Positions 10,646 through 21,589 of a DNA stretch of 64,000 nucleotides are shown here, piece after piece. The stretch spans positions 394,501 to 458,500 of the forward strand of contig JARFJB010001167.1 in assembly GCA_036346205.1 (NCBI GenBank), written 5' to 3'. How positions within the stretch are numbered: position 1 is the stretch's first letter; each line of letters starts with the position of its first letter. The notes under the pieces are model-generated. The model ran no database searches and had not been told where the DNA came from. It was given only the letters and a program-made list of their open reading frames with translations. Origin of the DNA: Vesta saturnalis (lineage: Eukaryota; Arthropoda; Insecta; Coleoptera; Lampyridae). Both the position numbers and the translations under genes were made by a program.

Positions 10646-11659
10646 TCCTTTCGAGAATATCAATAACTGTGATAAGTTTTATTATGCATTGCTACAACCA
10701 GACCAATCTTACCCGGGGTAATACAAGATGCTTAAATATGCTGTGTGTATGAAGTGCAAGGCATGATTTGCTCGTAAGCTTTTGATCAGAATACAGAAAA
10801 AAACATGAACATGTAAAATATAACTAAAAATGGCATTTTACTCAGTTTCTGATACATTCGTAAGGCAGTTTAAAACAAATAGGTTAAATGCGTACCAGTG
10901 AATTTAACAAAGTAAACAAAATTCGACGTGACAACATCGATATATTTTATGAGTTTATATTCGCACTACTGGTATACGATTAATGACGTGTAACGGCTGG
11001 TGACTTGAATAGAGTATATTCATTTAAATTTAAACCACCAAACAAAAACACAATTTAACCTAATAATTTTAACCAGTAAAATACAGGAATATGTTTCTAA
11101 TGAAATTAAAATCACTATAGTTATTGTACTTGTGTACTGTATATGGTATATCCTAATAAGACATTTTAAAATTAATATATTAAAATTAACACAAACTAGT
11201 ACAGATTGAATGTGACCGTCAATAACGGAGGACAGGATCTGTAGCACAATTCAAAATGGAATGCTCACATCCTCCAAAAAGTGAAGCAGTTATGATAGAC
11301 AGAGAAAGGGGGTGCTCCCTGTATTTCTCTCTTTGGCGCACTCATTTGTCCTTATGGGAAAACTACATATCTTATATTTTCTAAATTTTTTATTCATTTC
11401 TTTCGAATAATGTACGTTTCTGTTTCTTTATAGTTTGTACGTTTTTTAAGCTTGCTAAACATAGCTTAGTACCTGAAAAATATTTATTGAATGATATCAA
11501 AATATAAAATCTGCCACTTCATAACATAGAAAAGTGTTTATATTTTATTTACAGGTATTGTAATTGAGAAATTAAGGACTTTCGCGTACAGTTAAATACA
11601 TCTACTCTATGAGACGTACTGTTGTAAATTTCGATAATAGGTTAACACAGTCAATTTGG

Positions 11660-14512
11660 GTCTTGCGTGGGAGACCATATTTTCCACCCCTATGGTTTCT
11701 TCTCGGAGGCCTTTTTCAACCCCTTGATTTTCACCCTAATTTGGTTGTATTAAGAGCCTTTCTGACAGCCATGCCCTTTTTGTACTTGCTCACGTTCACA
11801 AGTTCAGACTTGCCCTCATAGATGGCGTTACAAGCAAATTCAAATTTTTGGTCGAGGGGCGAGGGCCTGAAAGTAAGTTGCTAAGCCCTACATCTGTCTT
11901 ACAAGTTAGTATTATACCCCTTATTATAATACAGATTCATATTTCCAGCCATAACCTGCAGAGACTTAAATACAAATTCAAATTTTCCGCCATTGGGGCC
12001 TCGACAAGGGAGCAAAGCCACGAGAGCAAGTTACGCAGCCCTACACCTGTCTTACAAGTTAGCATTAGGCTTCTTATTATTATAATACAAATTCAAATTT
12101 TCAGGCAAGGATACCACGACAATACACGAAGGCCCTGTAACAAGTTGCGATCACAACAAGGGTTGCGACACCCTACACTCTCGGTTATGTTCGGGGAGGG
12201 TTGGAGTGGGATCGCCGAAACAGCCTTCGCCGAAATTCTCGCGTCGCGAAATTTTACGTATATGATACATGTTAACTTAAAAAAAATCCACGGTCGACCG
12301 CTTCTATAAAATAAAAATAATCTTGGCACACGTTAACTGGTTAAATTAATTAAATCTTTTATTATAAAACACTTGTCATTATCTTTACATATCTTTGTGC
12401 TTTGTTAGAATACAATTTTTATAACAGAGGATCATTTTGCAACCTCTTTATAATAAATTCTATTACAAATCTCACATTGAAAACTAGAAAATGTTAATTG
12501 ATTGCTTACTTAATTACGTACTCGTTTATTTAATGCAATTTGTATGTACATGTACAATATAAAAACACAATTTGAAGACTGTTATTTATTACACTTGGGT
12601 GATATTTTTGTTTGTACACAATATAAAAAAACCGATGAAGACTGGCTTTTACACGATCAAAGTAAAAATCTGTTTTTTTAAGGCATGTTGTCGTCGTTCT
12701 TTTATTTTGAATGTAAATTTATAAGTGCAATATAAATTCTAAAGACGAGTTGCAGTAATCAGGTTTTGTGTATTACTTTCTAAATTAGTTAATAAGGGAA
12801 AGCAATAGCCAGTTTATATCCAGCCATTCATAAGTAGAAAACGTGTTTAGTGAGCTGTATAAAAAATATGCCGGTGCAACATATGGTTATTATTAGTTGA
12901 AAGAAAAAACACATCTGAAGGTATGCGTATTATTTTTTAATATAAATGTTTTACTCGCTATTGCTAACAAAAAAGTCGATAAATATTTTTAAAAATGTAT
13001 TATTACTCTTATAGGATGACGTCATAAAATCAGATCTACAATAGCTGGTACGTATTCGTGGATTTTAACCTTGTAGTTATTGTTAATTGGTGTATAATAA
13101 TAAACCATTAAAACTTTTTGCCTTTTATTTCCATTATATCAATTTGATATTCTTAAAAACATGTTAATTTAATTTAACTCTATGTTATATATAAGTAAAT
13201 TACTTTCCAGTCCTTTTAATGAGGTTTTTATAACTGTTAATGAACACGTTTCTATGAAACAATTTTGTATGTATGTAATTGAACATGCAAATAAATCAGA
13301 CATAATTTTCCGAATGTATAGTTGGTGACTGTTTAGAAAGAGAATTTACTTCTATAAAAAGCATCATTGCATTAGGGTAGAAATTATTTATTATTTCACG
13401 TCATATTTAACTTTAATGTATTCAGTTTTGAACTGTAAGCTGGTTTTCGCAAACTGTAAGACATGATTTATTGAATTTGGTTGATTGATTGAGATTGATC
13501 TGGTTGATTTGATCGAGCATGATTTGTTTGAGTTTGATTGATTAATTAATTAATTGATTTGTTTGTGTGTGAGAAAGAGAGAGAGAGAGAAGCGGATAAA
13601 CGAGAGAGAAACAGAGAGAGGTGTGCATGATCAACTTCTATTACAGAAAATGTCTATACGCCACTAGATGGCGCTAAAAATCAATTTTTACTCAAAGAGG
13701 GCCGGGGCCCAGACCCTGATACAAGTCCTGTCTTACAAAGTTAGGGCCACCTTATTAGAATACAATTTTTTTATAATGGGGGCGAATGCCTACAACTGTA
13801 AGATTAGGTTATAACCCACATACAATTGCACCAAGGGGGCCACGATAGGGGCCAAGGCCCAAGAGCTAGTTTCTGCACTTATATATAAGGTTAGGGCCCC
13901 ATACCATTTCCAACCAGGGGGCGAACGCCCGAGAACAAGTTTTGAAGATCTACACGTCTACAAGTTAGCATTAGGGCCCTTTATTAGAATACAAATTCAA
14001 ATTCACCACCAATCAGAATGCAGAAACTTAGCTCCTCCAATCAAGGTACAGGGTAAAGAAAAACAAAATGGTCTACGAGATAATTACTAAAAATAGTACC
14101 CCTAGCCTTCAGCCCTACTCCCAACCCCAAGACAAACTCAAAGTCCAACCTCAAAAACCAAACCCAAGCTCAAGGCCTAAACACGCCTCTCAAGTATGCG
14201 CGATAAAAAAATGGCCGACCAAAGGACCTTAATTATGGGTTAAACTCCGTCCAAGGGTTGAAAAAGGCCCCCTAAAAGAAGCCAACATCCAACCCCAAAT
14301 CCAAGACCAAGGCCTAAATGTGCCCCTCACGTGAGCAAGTACAAAAAGGGCATGGCTGTCAAAAAGGTTCTTAAGACAACCAAATTAGGCTGAAAATCAA
14401 GGGGTTGAAAAAGGCCCCCGAAAAGGAACCATAGGGATAGAAAGTACGGTCTCTACGTGGGCGGCCTTGTGACGTCAAAATCCAAGATGGCGGAAGGTGC
14501 CCCCCTACTACT
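11660..14512 (+). mobile_element. Foldback-like element, copy 1 (left arm mostly lost)
   Basis: The right arm (12195-14512) is the inverted counterpart of 57687-59108. It ends in CCAAGATGGCGGAAGGTG followed by CCCCCTACTACT. The left arm survives only as about 150 bp (11670-11815, from gggagaccatatt to tttttgtacttgctcacg). Its outermost 45 bases are missing. Between the arms, and again at 13690-14010, lie three or four degenerate tandem units of about 120-150 bp sharing cttacaagttagcatta and gaatacaaattcaaattt. Long inverted arms with tandem subrepeats are the hallmark of foldback elements. No protein is encoded. Confidence 0.7.
13550..13622. repeat. GA-rich simple repeat in foldback arm
   Basis: gagaaagagagagagagaga and related GA runs follow an attaattaattaattga tract. 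The same pair of tracts is present inverted at 58430-58510 and direct at 63690-63790, so the simple repeat travels as part of the element. Confidence 0.8.
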
Positions 14513-14654
14513 TGGATGTGAATAAGCTTATAAAGAAAAATTGCACTATTAAAAACCAGTAAGAGGTCATACAACCTTTGAAAATGTGTTTTTTTATGAC
14601 CCTTTATGAAAAATGCTGTCATTATTAAATCACCTCAGTTTGTTTTTGTCGTGA

Positions 14655-14985
14655 TTTCGCTGTGAATTCTGATTCAGAAAGTGACTTGGATGTTCCAAGC
14701 CTCCACCAGACATAAAAAATCAAGCAGAGCAAACTTCTGCGGACTTATTACCCGAAAAAATCAAAGAAGAGGTATGAAGCAATTTATAATAAATTCACAG
14801 GATGAAGGGCTGATAACCAAGTACATTCATTTTCGAAAACTGTGCTGCTTGCATATTTTGTGAAATTGTCGAAAACTTTAAAGGCATCGACTGTATTGTG
14901 TATATATTCGATATTAAGAACAACAGTATCATTAAAAAATGATATACCAGTAAATATCCCAAGTTACGTCCTCTCCTGAACAGTT
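14655..14985 (+). pseudogene. Tyrosine-recombinase N-terminal domain relic (Crypton-like)
   Basis: Frames together read an acidic start (VNSDSESDLDVPS) then DLLPEKIKE, a +1 shift, KKRYEAIYNKFTG, a stop, RADNQVHSFSKTVLLAYFVK, and then LSKTLKASTVLCIYSILRTT ending in VSLKNDIPV. The pattern PEKSK.RYE..Y..F ... S....LLAYF..L...LK.STL...YSMLR is that of the SAM-like core-binding domain of insect phage-integrase-type recombinases, which are related to Cryptons. The catalytic half (R...HxxR...Y) is absent. It begins about 140 bp past the end of the foldback element. Confidence 0.6.
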
Positions 14986-15808
14986 TTCCGTACGAGGCGA
15001 GGTCGAGTTTGGTAATGTTTGCGAGCTTAAAAAAATGTTACTTTCGTCGCTCGTTGAACAATACACTATTTTCTGTATTATTCGACGGAGAAATAGACGT
15101 ACACTTGTACGTAGATCAGTACATGGGCACTTTGGTTAAGTTAAGCTTAATTATTAACTTAAAGCAAACTTTAAAATTACTTAAAAACCGAACAAAATTA
15201 AATGACACCACTAAACTTCATAAGTGTACATGTGTAAGGCAAACGAAGCAATACAGGCAGTAATATTTGCCTCTCTGTAACACGGTGGCTTGAAAATATT
15301 TCTCATAAATAAACATTCTAGTTGTATATCTAGTTCAATGGCGGGACATCAATCGCGGGGATGGGGAAATCGAAGACAAGTGTCACGCAACAGTAAAATT
15401 TTTGGCTGTTATCGACATAACACAACCTCAATATTTCTAAAAAATGGCAAAGGAAAACTAAAATCTACGGTAACCTACGATACTTTCAAATGGATTGTTG
15501 AGTACCGTAGCTTGGATCCTGGGTTACATTAGATTTTAGTTTTTCATTTTTATCTCGAGGACAGCCAAAAATGTTACTGTAGCGAGAAGTTCGTAACCAA
15601 AGTAGTTACTTGTTGCTTCTGTTGGCAACACCGTATATTAAAATTAATGGTGTCTCTGGAATAATTTCAACGCCTTAGATTAGGAAATTACCTAGTCTAA
15701 GTTCAACGCACTGTTAAATAATGTGCGTCTGTGCCCTAAATAATTTTATAAGGTGTTGTACCTAAGTTTTGTATAAAGTGTATCACTAAGAAACACGAAT
15801 TCTTCGAA
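14986..15808. other. Upstream region of the zinc-finger gene, no other gene seen
   Basis: Short frames at 15009-15263 and 15290-15532 have no recognisable domain. The last 60 bases before the ATG contain an in-frame stop (TAA at 15749) and tataaag at about 15772, too close to the ATG to be a confident TATA box. 5' non-coding exons may lie here. Confidence 0.45.
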
Positions 15809-18800
15809 ATGTCTTATGAGATTGATATGAAACTTGTTAAAGTCGAACCAGAAGAGGAAGAAGGAATAAATTCACTTGTTACACATCTTATAGTAAATAG
15901 TGATCTAATACAAAGTAAAATTAATTACCGTTCAAGTAGTACAAAATTTAACAGTATTTTTACAGATAATGTGAATATTAAGAAAGAAGACATCTCTTTA
16001 GTAAAAGTTGTTAGCTCAAATGAAGCACATCATATAAATGAAAACAGTGTCGAACACTTCACAAACATACAATGTGAAAGTAAATTTAACAGTTCAACAA
16101 TAATGCAAGAAAATTTAAAACATAACGTTTTTAAATACAGTGCAAATTTTAAATATAAGTGTAAACATTGCTGTTTTATAACAAAGTGGAAAAGAAGTTT
16201 AAAACATCATGTTCTAAAACACACTTCAAGTTATGAATTTAACTGTGACCAATGTGATTATGGAACAAATCACAAAGGTAATTTTAAAATTCATCTTAAA
16301 AAACACTCTTCAAGTAATGAAATCAAATGTGACCAATATGATTACGCAACAAATCACAAACATAATTTTAAAATTCATCTTAAAAAACACTCAAATAATG
16401 AATTTAAATGTGACCAATGTAATTATGGAACATATCACAAATATCTTTTCAAAGAGCATCTTAAAAAACACTCTTTAAGTAAAGAATTTAGATGTGACCA
16501 GTGTGATTATGGAACAAATCGCAAAGGTAATTTAAAAATTCATGTTAAAAAACACTCTTCAAGTGATGAATTTAAATGCGACCAATGTAATTATGGAACA
16601 TACCACAAATATCTTTTCAAAGATCATCTTAAAAAACACTCTTTAACTAAAGAATTCAAATGCTACCAATGTGATTATGGGACAAATCGCAAAGGTAATT
16701 TAAAAATTCATCTTAAAAAACACTCAAGTGAAGAATTCAAATGTGACCAATGTAATTATGAAACACATCACAAATATCTTTTAAAAATCCATCTTAAAAA
16801 ACACTCTTTGAGTAAAGAATTGAAATGCGACCAATGTGATTATGGAACAAATCGCAAAGGTGATTTAAAAATGCATGTTAAACAACACTCTTTAAGTAAA
16901 GAATTTCAATGTAAGCAATGTAATTATGAAACACATAACAAATATCATTTAAAAATCCATCTCATAAAACACTCTTTGAGTAAAGAATTGAAATGCGACC
17001 AATGTGATTATGGAACAAATCGCAAAGGTGATTTAAAAATGCATGTTAAACAACACTCTTTAAGTAAAGAATTCAAATGTGACCAATGTAATTATGAAAT
17101 ACATCACAAATATCTTTTAAAAATCCATCTCAAAAAACACTCTTCGAGTAAAGAATTCCAATGTGACCAATGTGATTATGGAACAAATCACAAAGGTGCT
17201 TTAGAAACTCATCTTATAAAACACTCTTTAAGTAAAGAATTCAAATGTGACCAATGTAATTATGGAACACATATCAAATATCTTTTAAAACTCCATCTTA
17301 AAAAACACTCTTCGAGTAAAGAATTTAAATGCGAACAATGTGATTATGGAACAAATCGCAAAGGTAATTTTAATATTCATCTCAAAAAACACTCTTCGAG
17401 TAAAGAATTCAAATGTGACCAATGTAATTATGGAACACATCTCAAATATCTGTTAAAAATCCATCTTAAAAAACACTCTTCGAGTAAAGAATTTAAATGC
17501 GAACAATGTGATTATGGAACAAATAGCAAAGGCAATTTTAATATTCATCTCAAAAAACACTCTTCGAGTAAAGAATTTAAATGTGACCAATGTAATTATG
17601 GAACACATCACAAATCTGTTTTAAAAATTCATCTTAAAACTCATTCCGCAAGTTATGAATTTAAATGCGACCAATGTGATTATGGAACAAATCACAAAGG
17701 TGCTTTAGAAACTCATCTTAAAAAACACTCTTTAAGTAAAGAATTCAAATGTGACCAATGTAATTATGGAACACATAACAAATATCTTTTAAAAATCCAT
17801 CTTAAAAAACACTCTTCGAGTAAAGAATTTAAATGCGAACAATGTGATTATGGAACAAATTACAAAGGCAATTTTAATGTTCATCTCAAAAAACACTCTT
17901 CGAGTAAAGAATTCAAATGTGACCAATGTAATTATGGAACACATCACAAATATCTTTTAAAAATTCATCTTAAAAAACACTCTTCGAGTAAAGAATTTAA
18001 ATGCGAACAATGTGATTATGGAACAAATTACAAAGGCAATTTTAATGTTCATCTCAAAAAACACTCTTCAAGTAAAGAATTCAAATGTGACCAATGTAAT
18101 TATGGAACACATCACAAATCTGTTTTAAAAATTCATCTTAAAACTCATTCCGCAAGTTATGAATTTAAATGCGACCAATGTGATTATGGAACAAATCACA
18201 AAGGTGCGTTAGAAACTCATCTTAAAAAACACTCTTTAAGTAAAGAATTTAAATGTGACCAATGTAATTATGGAACACATCTCAAATATCTGTTAAAAAT
18301 CCATCTTAAAAAACACTCTTCGAGTAAAGAATTTAAATGCGAACAATGTGAGTATGGAACTAATCGCAAAGCCAATTTTAATATTCATCTCAAAAAACAC
18401 TCTTTGAGTAAAGAATTCAAATGTGACCAATGTAATTATGGAACACATCACAAATCTGTTTTAAAAATTCATCTTAAAAAACACTCTTCGAGTAAAGAAT
18501 TTAAATGCGAACAATGTGATTATGGAACAAATTACAAAGGCAATTTTAATGTTCATCTCAAAAAACACTCTTCGAGTAAAGAATTCAAATGTGACCAATG
18601 TAATTATGGAACACATCACAAATATCTTTTAAAAATTCATCTTAAAAAACACTCTTCGAGTAAAGAATTTAAATGCGAACAATGTGAGTATGGAACAAAT
18701 TACAAAGGCAATTTTAATATTCATCTCAAAAAACACTCTTTGAGTAAAGAATTCAAATGTGACCAATGTAATTATGGAACACATCACAAATCTGTTTTAA

Positions 18801-19087
18801 AAATTCATCTTAAAACTCATTCCGCAAGTTATGAATTTAAATGCGACGAACGTGATTATGGAACAAATCACAAAGGTAATTTTAAAATTCATCGTAAAAA
18901 ACACTCTTCGAGTAAAGAATTCAAATGCGACCAATGTAATTATGGAACACATCACAAATCTCTTTTAAAAAGTCATCTTAAAACTCATTCCGCAAGTTAT
19001 GAATTTAAATGCGACCAATGTGATTATGGAACAAATCACAAAAGTAATTTTAAAATTCATCTTAAAAAACACTCTTTAAGTAAATAA
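15809..19087 (+). CDS. Poly-C2H2 zinc-finger protein, 35 fingers, 1,092 residues
   Basis: This is a putative nuclear DNA-binding protein. Residues 1-112 are a linker-like N-terminus with KLVKVEPEEEE near residue 8, where VKVE followed by acids fits a SUMO-attachment motif, and a second charged patch IKKEDISLVKV. No ZAD, BTB or KRAB domain is visible. From residue 113 to the end there are 35 fingers at an exact 28-residue (84-bp) period, each C-x2-C-x12-H-x3-H, for example FKCDQCNYGTHHKYLLKIHL plus KKH. Linkers are SSSKE, SLSKE or SASYE, not the usual TGEKP. Two finger types alternate (CDQCNYGTHHK and C[DE]QCDYGTN.K), giving a 56-residue unit. Finger 3 (second Cys to Tyr) and finger 33 (CDER, second Cys to Arg) should not bind zinc. 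The ATG is the first after an in-frame TAA at 15749. The frame ends at a TAA where other units read GAA. Single-exon coding is apparent. Its target and role are unknown. Confidence 0.9.
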   Translation: MSYEIDMKLVKVEPEEEEGINSLVTHLIVNSDLIQSKINYRSSSTKFNSIFTDNVNIKKEDISLVKVVSSNEAHHINENSVEHFTNIQCESKFNSSTIMQENLKHNVFKYSANFKYKCKHCCFITKWKRSLKHHVLKHTSSYEFNCDQCDYGTNHKGNFKIHLKKHSSSNEIKCDQYDYATNHKHNFKIHLKKHSNNEFKCDQCNYGTYHKYLFKEHLKKHSLSKEFRCDQCDYGTNRKGNLKIHVKKHSSSDEFKCDQCNYGTYHKYLFKDHLKKHSLTKEFKCYQCDYGTNRKGNLKIHLKKHSSEEFKCDQCNYETHHKYLLKIHLKKHSLSKELKCDQCDYGTNRKGDLKMHVKQHSLSKEFQCKQCNYETHNKYHLKIHLIKHSLSKELKCDQCDYGTNRKGDLKMHVKQHSLSKEFKCDQCNYEIHHKYLLKIHLKKHSSSKEFQCDQCDYGTNHKGALETHLIKHSLSKEFKCDQCNYGTHIKYLLKLHLKKHSSSKEFKCEQCDYGTNRKGNFNIHLKKHSSSKEFKCDQCNYGTHLKYLLKIHLKKHSSSKEFKCEQCDYGTNSKGNFNIHLKKHSSSKEFKCDQCNYGTHHKSVLKIHLKTHSASYEFKCDQCDYGTNHKGALETHLKKHSLSKEFKCDQCNYGTHNKYLLKIHLKKHSSSKEFKCEQCDYGTNYKGNFNVHLKKHSSSKEFKCDQCNYGTHHKYLLKIHLKKHSSSKEFKCEQCDYGTNYKGNFNVHLKKHSSSKEFKCDQCNYGTHHKSVLKIHLKTHSASYEFKCDQCDYGTNHKGALETHLKKHSLSKEFKCDQCNYGTHLKYLLKIHLKKHSSSKEFKCEQCEYGTNRKANFNIHLKKHSLSKEFKCDQCNYGTHHKSVLKIHLKKHSSSKEFKCEQCDYGTNYKGNFNVHLKKHSSSKEFKCDQCNYGTHHKYLLKIHLKKHSSSKEFKCEQCEYGTNYKGNFNIHLKKHSLSKEFKCDQCNYGTHHKSVLKIHLKTHSASYEFKCDERDYGTNHKGNFKIHRKKHSSSKEFKCDQCNYGTHHKSLLKSHLKTHSASYEFKCDQCDYGTNHKSNFKIHLKKHSLSK

Positions 19088-19560
19088 TTCAAATGTGGCC
19101 AATGTAATTATGAAGCACATCACATATATCTTTTAAAAATCCATCTCAAAAAACACTACGAGTAAGGATTTCAAAAGCAACCAATGTGATTATGGAACAA
19201 ATTGCAAAGGTAATTTTAAAATTCATCTTAAACAACACTCTTTAAGTAAAGAATTCAAATGTGACCAATGTTATTATGGAACACATCACAAATGTCTTAA
19301 AAATTCATCTTAAAACTCATTCCGCACAGATTACAAAGGTGATTTTAAAATTCATCTTAAGAAGCACTCTTGAAGTTATGAATTTAAATGTGGCCAGTGC
19401 AATTATGGGACACATCGCAAATATCTGTTAAAAATGCACCTTAAAAACAGTCTTCAAGTAACGAATTCAAATGTGACCATTGTCGTTATACAACACATAT
19501 CAAGTATCGTTTAAAATCATCTCAAAAACACTGCAAGTTGCCATTAACGGTATTCTGTGA
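19088..19560 (+). pseudogene. Decayed continuation of the zinc-finger array
   Basis: Past the stop codon the same 84-bp unit goes on for about six more fingers. The first (FKCGQCNYEAHHIYLLKIHL) is still in frame. The next carries small deletions (aaaaaacactacgag) and frame shifts, and the last reads NEFKCDHCRYTTHIKYRLK. The coding array was therefore once longer, about 41 fingers, and was cut by a GAA-to-TAA change followed by indels. Confidence 0.85.
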
Positions 19561-19984
19561 GAGTGGGGACACACTTTTATGTATACTTCCATGGATAGTT
19601 AATAGATAACGCTGTCAGTCTGTTTCTTCATTCTATCACAGAGCTGGGGTTAAAATCAATTTTTCACCTCTCAATAGGAGATGGCGCCACCGTCAGGTGG
19701 AAACAGTGATCCTTTATTTACAAATATGTTACCGCGGCATTGTCAGATCTATCGCTCTTGTAAAGAGGTTTACTTATGCAAGGTCAATAGCAAAAATTTT
19801 TTACGGTTGCTCACTATATCTACTGTGTTTTATTCATTGTAGAATTTGAGATTAGTGGTTTTGTTCCCAAGTAACTTCTTTAACCGTCATTAGTTATTAA
19901 GGTTTATAATTTTTAGTAATTTAGTTTTGATTAGTTTAGCATAGGTTAGTGTTGTTTACTTCTTTAGTTTATAGTGGACAAGTG
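19561..19984. other. Spacer, no gene seen
   Basis: It contains a short GC-richer patch (ggagatggcgccaccgtcagg, about 19678) with an imperfect palindrome. No coding feature was identified. There is no AATAAA until about 20023, so the 3' end of the zinc-finger transcript is unclear. Confidence 0.4.
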
Positions 19985-21510
19985 TATTTTGTTACTTTTA
20001 ATAACATGGGTCGGCGGCTAGTAATAAATATAAAACTAAAAACGTGGAAAGAAATCGTCAGCTATGAAAAGTGTTTGGATTCGTCGGCAGGAAAGGTAAG
20101 TATACAGATCATTAGATCCACATTACTGAATAAAGTAGGCAATTATGATTATAACTTGTGTAGGTCATTTGCTAAAAAATTATAGAAAAAAACTTAAGCC
20201 CCGCATGTACGACTTCTAACCAAACTTACGAAAAACAGCACAAGTTATAACAAACAAACACTCCTTTCATTAACACCTACTTCCGTTTATAAGATTAATT
20301 TTTTTAAATTTCGATTTTAAAATCGAATAACTCGAAAACCGTTCAAGATATCAAAACGAGGGTCAGATATTCGTGATCAGGCGTAAAAATATTCGTCTAT
20401 TATTTATAAATGATGCCTAGTCAAAATCTATTCAGAACATTTTTGTTCTTAAAATAGGTACCATGATAATCCTACACCTGTTGTTGTTATATCTGCAGGT
20501 ACTAGAAATTTTCCGGTTATCATACTATTATGTGTATTTCCTGTAGGAAAATATCCAACATAGCATTTTGAAGAATTTCAAAATCAAGAGAATGCTGACG
20601 ATATGGAGGATAATAAAGAACGACCTTTAGAAACTATCATGGAGTATGTATTTACTATCAGAGTTATTAGTTATTCGTTTTTTTCAAATTTATAGATTTT
20701 GTAAAATAGATTACTTCTAGTAGCATTTTCATTTTCATTTGAAAGCCGCGGAATGCCCTTTAGCAAAGGACTATATTTCTATCTTATGGACAATAAAAGA
20801 CCACTCAAATACGGATATTTTGATACCAAAATATTCGTCTTGAAATATAGAACATTTGATATCATTGCGCCAATGTTGTAATTGAATTAATAAACCCACT
20901 AAATATTCCATTTGACTTCTAGCAATATGACAATACAACTAGAAGTCACCTGCTGGATGAAAAACAGAGTCGGTCTTTCTGAATAAAGCCAGTGTATATA
21001 AAATATTTATTAACACTGACTGAGCAAACTCAGTTTTCCTTGTAACACAGTATAAAAAATATCCACATATTACTACATTGAATGCAATAATTAAATTACA
21101 ATGTTAATGAACAAACTTTAGTAGCTGACTAAATAATTTAAAATACATTTTTATGAAGCTTAACCAACCTATTTAGGACAGTCCACTCATGTTCAACTTT
21201 ATTTAGTCAAGTACGCCAGGTCAAATCCAAAATAACCCCCTTTGGCTAATCTATTGGTAGTAAAATATCGGTATTTGAGTGGTATTTTATTTTCCATAAG
21301 ATAGAAGCATGGTCCTTTAATAATGTTGATTTGCTATTATGTACTAATTTTCAGTTCTTGTCTCCAAATGGGAAATGAATCATCCGAAATTATGAACGCT
21401 GAGACATTGCGTCATAATAATTCAAATTGGTGCAATAAAACGTATGAAGCACGTTATTTTAATAAACAACCACAACCTGGTGTACTGTATTCTGACGAAT
21501 ATGAAAGGTT
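19985..21510 (+). other. Possible small 5' exons of the Mutator-like/YqaJ gene
   Basis: Three exon-like pieces lie upstream of the gene body. MGRRLVINIKLKTWKEIVSY begins at 20005 and ends before gtaagt (about 20095). A piece near 20548-20641 runs from a ttcctgtag acceptor to a gtatgt donor. A piece near 21353-21507 follows attttcag and has QMGNESSEIMNAETLRHNNS. Splice-site strings are good but no domain is recognisable, so linkage to the gene body is inference. A perfect palindrome TTCGATTTTAAAATCGAA lies at 20320-20337. Confidence 0.35.
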
Positions 21511-21589
21511 GGTTTCAATTATATTAATCTGAATATTCTTTTAGTTTCCAATGTTACGAAAATAATATTAGTTGAGTACACGGCGGTTA

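Larger units (their letters stand above)
10646..14512 (+). repeat. Duplicated segment B, copy 1
   Basis: The block from tcctttcgagaatatcaat (10646) matches 56392 onward in the same order: about 1 kb of shared AT-rich sequence, then a foldback-like element. Copy 2 has extra pieces relative to this one (about 170 bp near 56716-56885, about 120 bp near 57540-57650, a DUF4817 transposon at 59148-60658, a piggyBac at 61649-63310). The empty piggyBac target is seen here as TTAA at 13169-13172. Confidence 0.85.

Noticed and set aside
12093..12329. Minus-strand frame repeated at 60594-60800
   Set aside because: The similarity is due to the duplicated foldback arm; there is no domain, and both strands are open by chance.
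16233..16478. Second open frame inside the zinc-finger array
   Set aside because: It is a frame shadow of the repetitive fingers and has no independent support.
15809..19087. Regular 84-bp repeats considered as a CRISPR array or non-coding satellite
   Set aside because: The frame is open throughout, the period is 28 codons, and zinc ligands are conserved, so the repeats are coding fingers.
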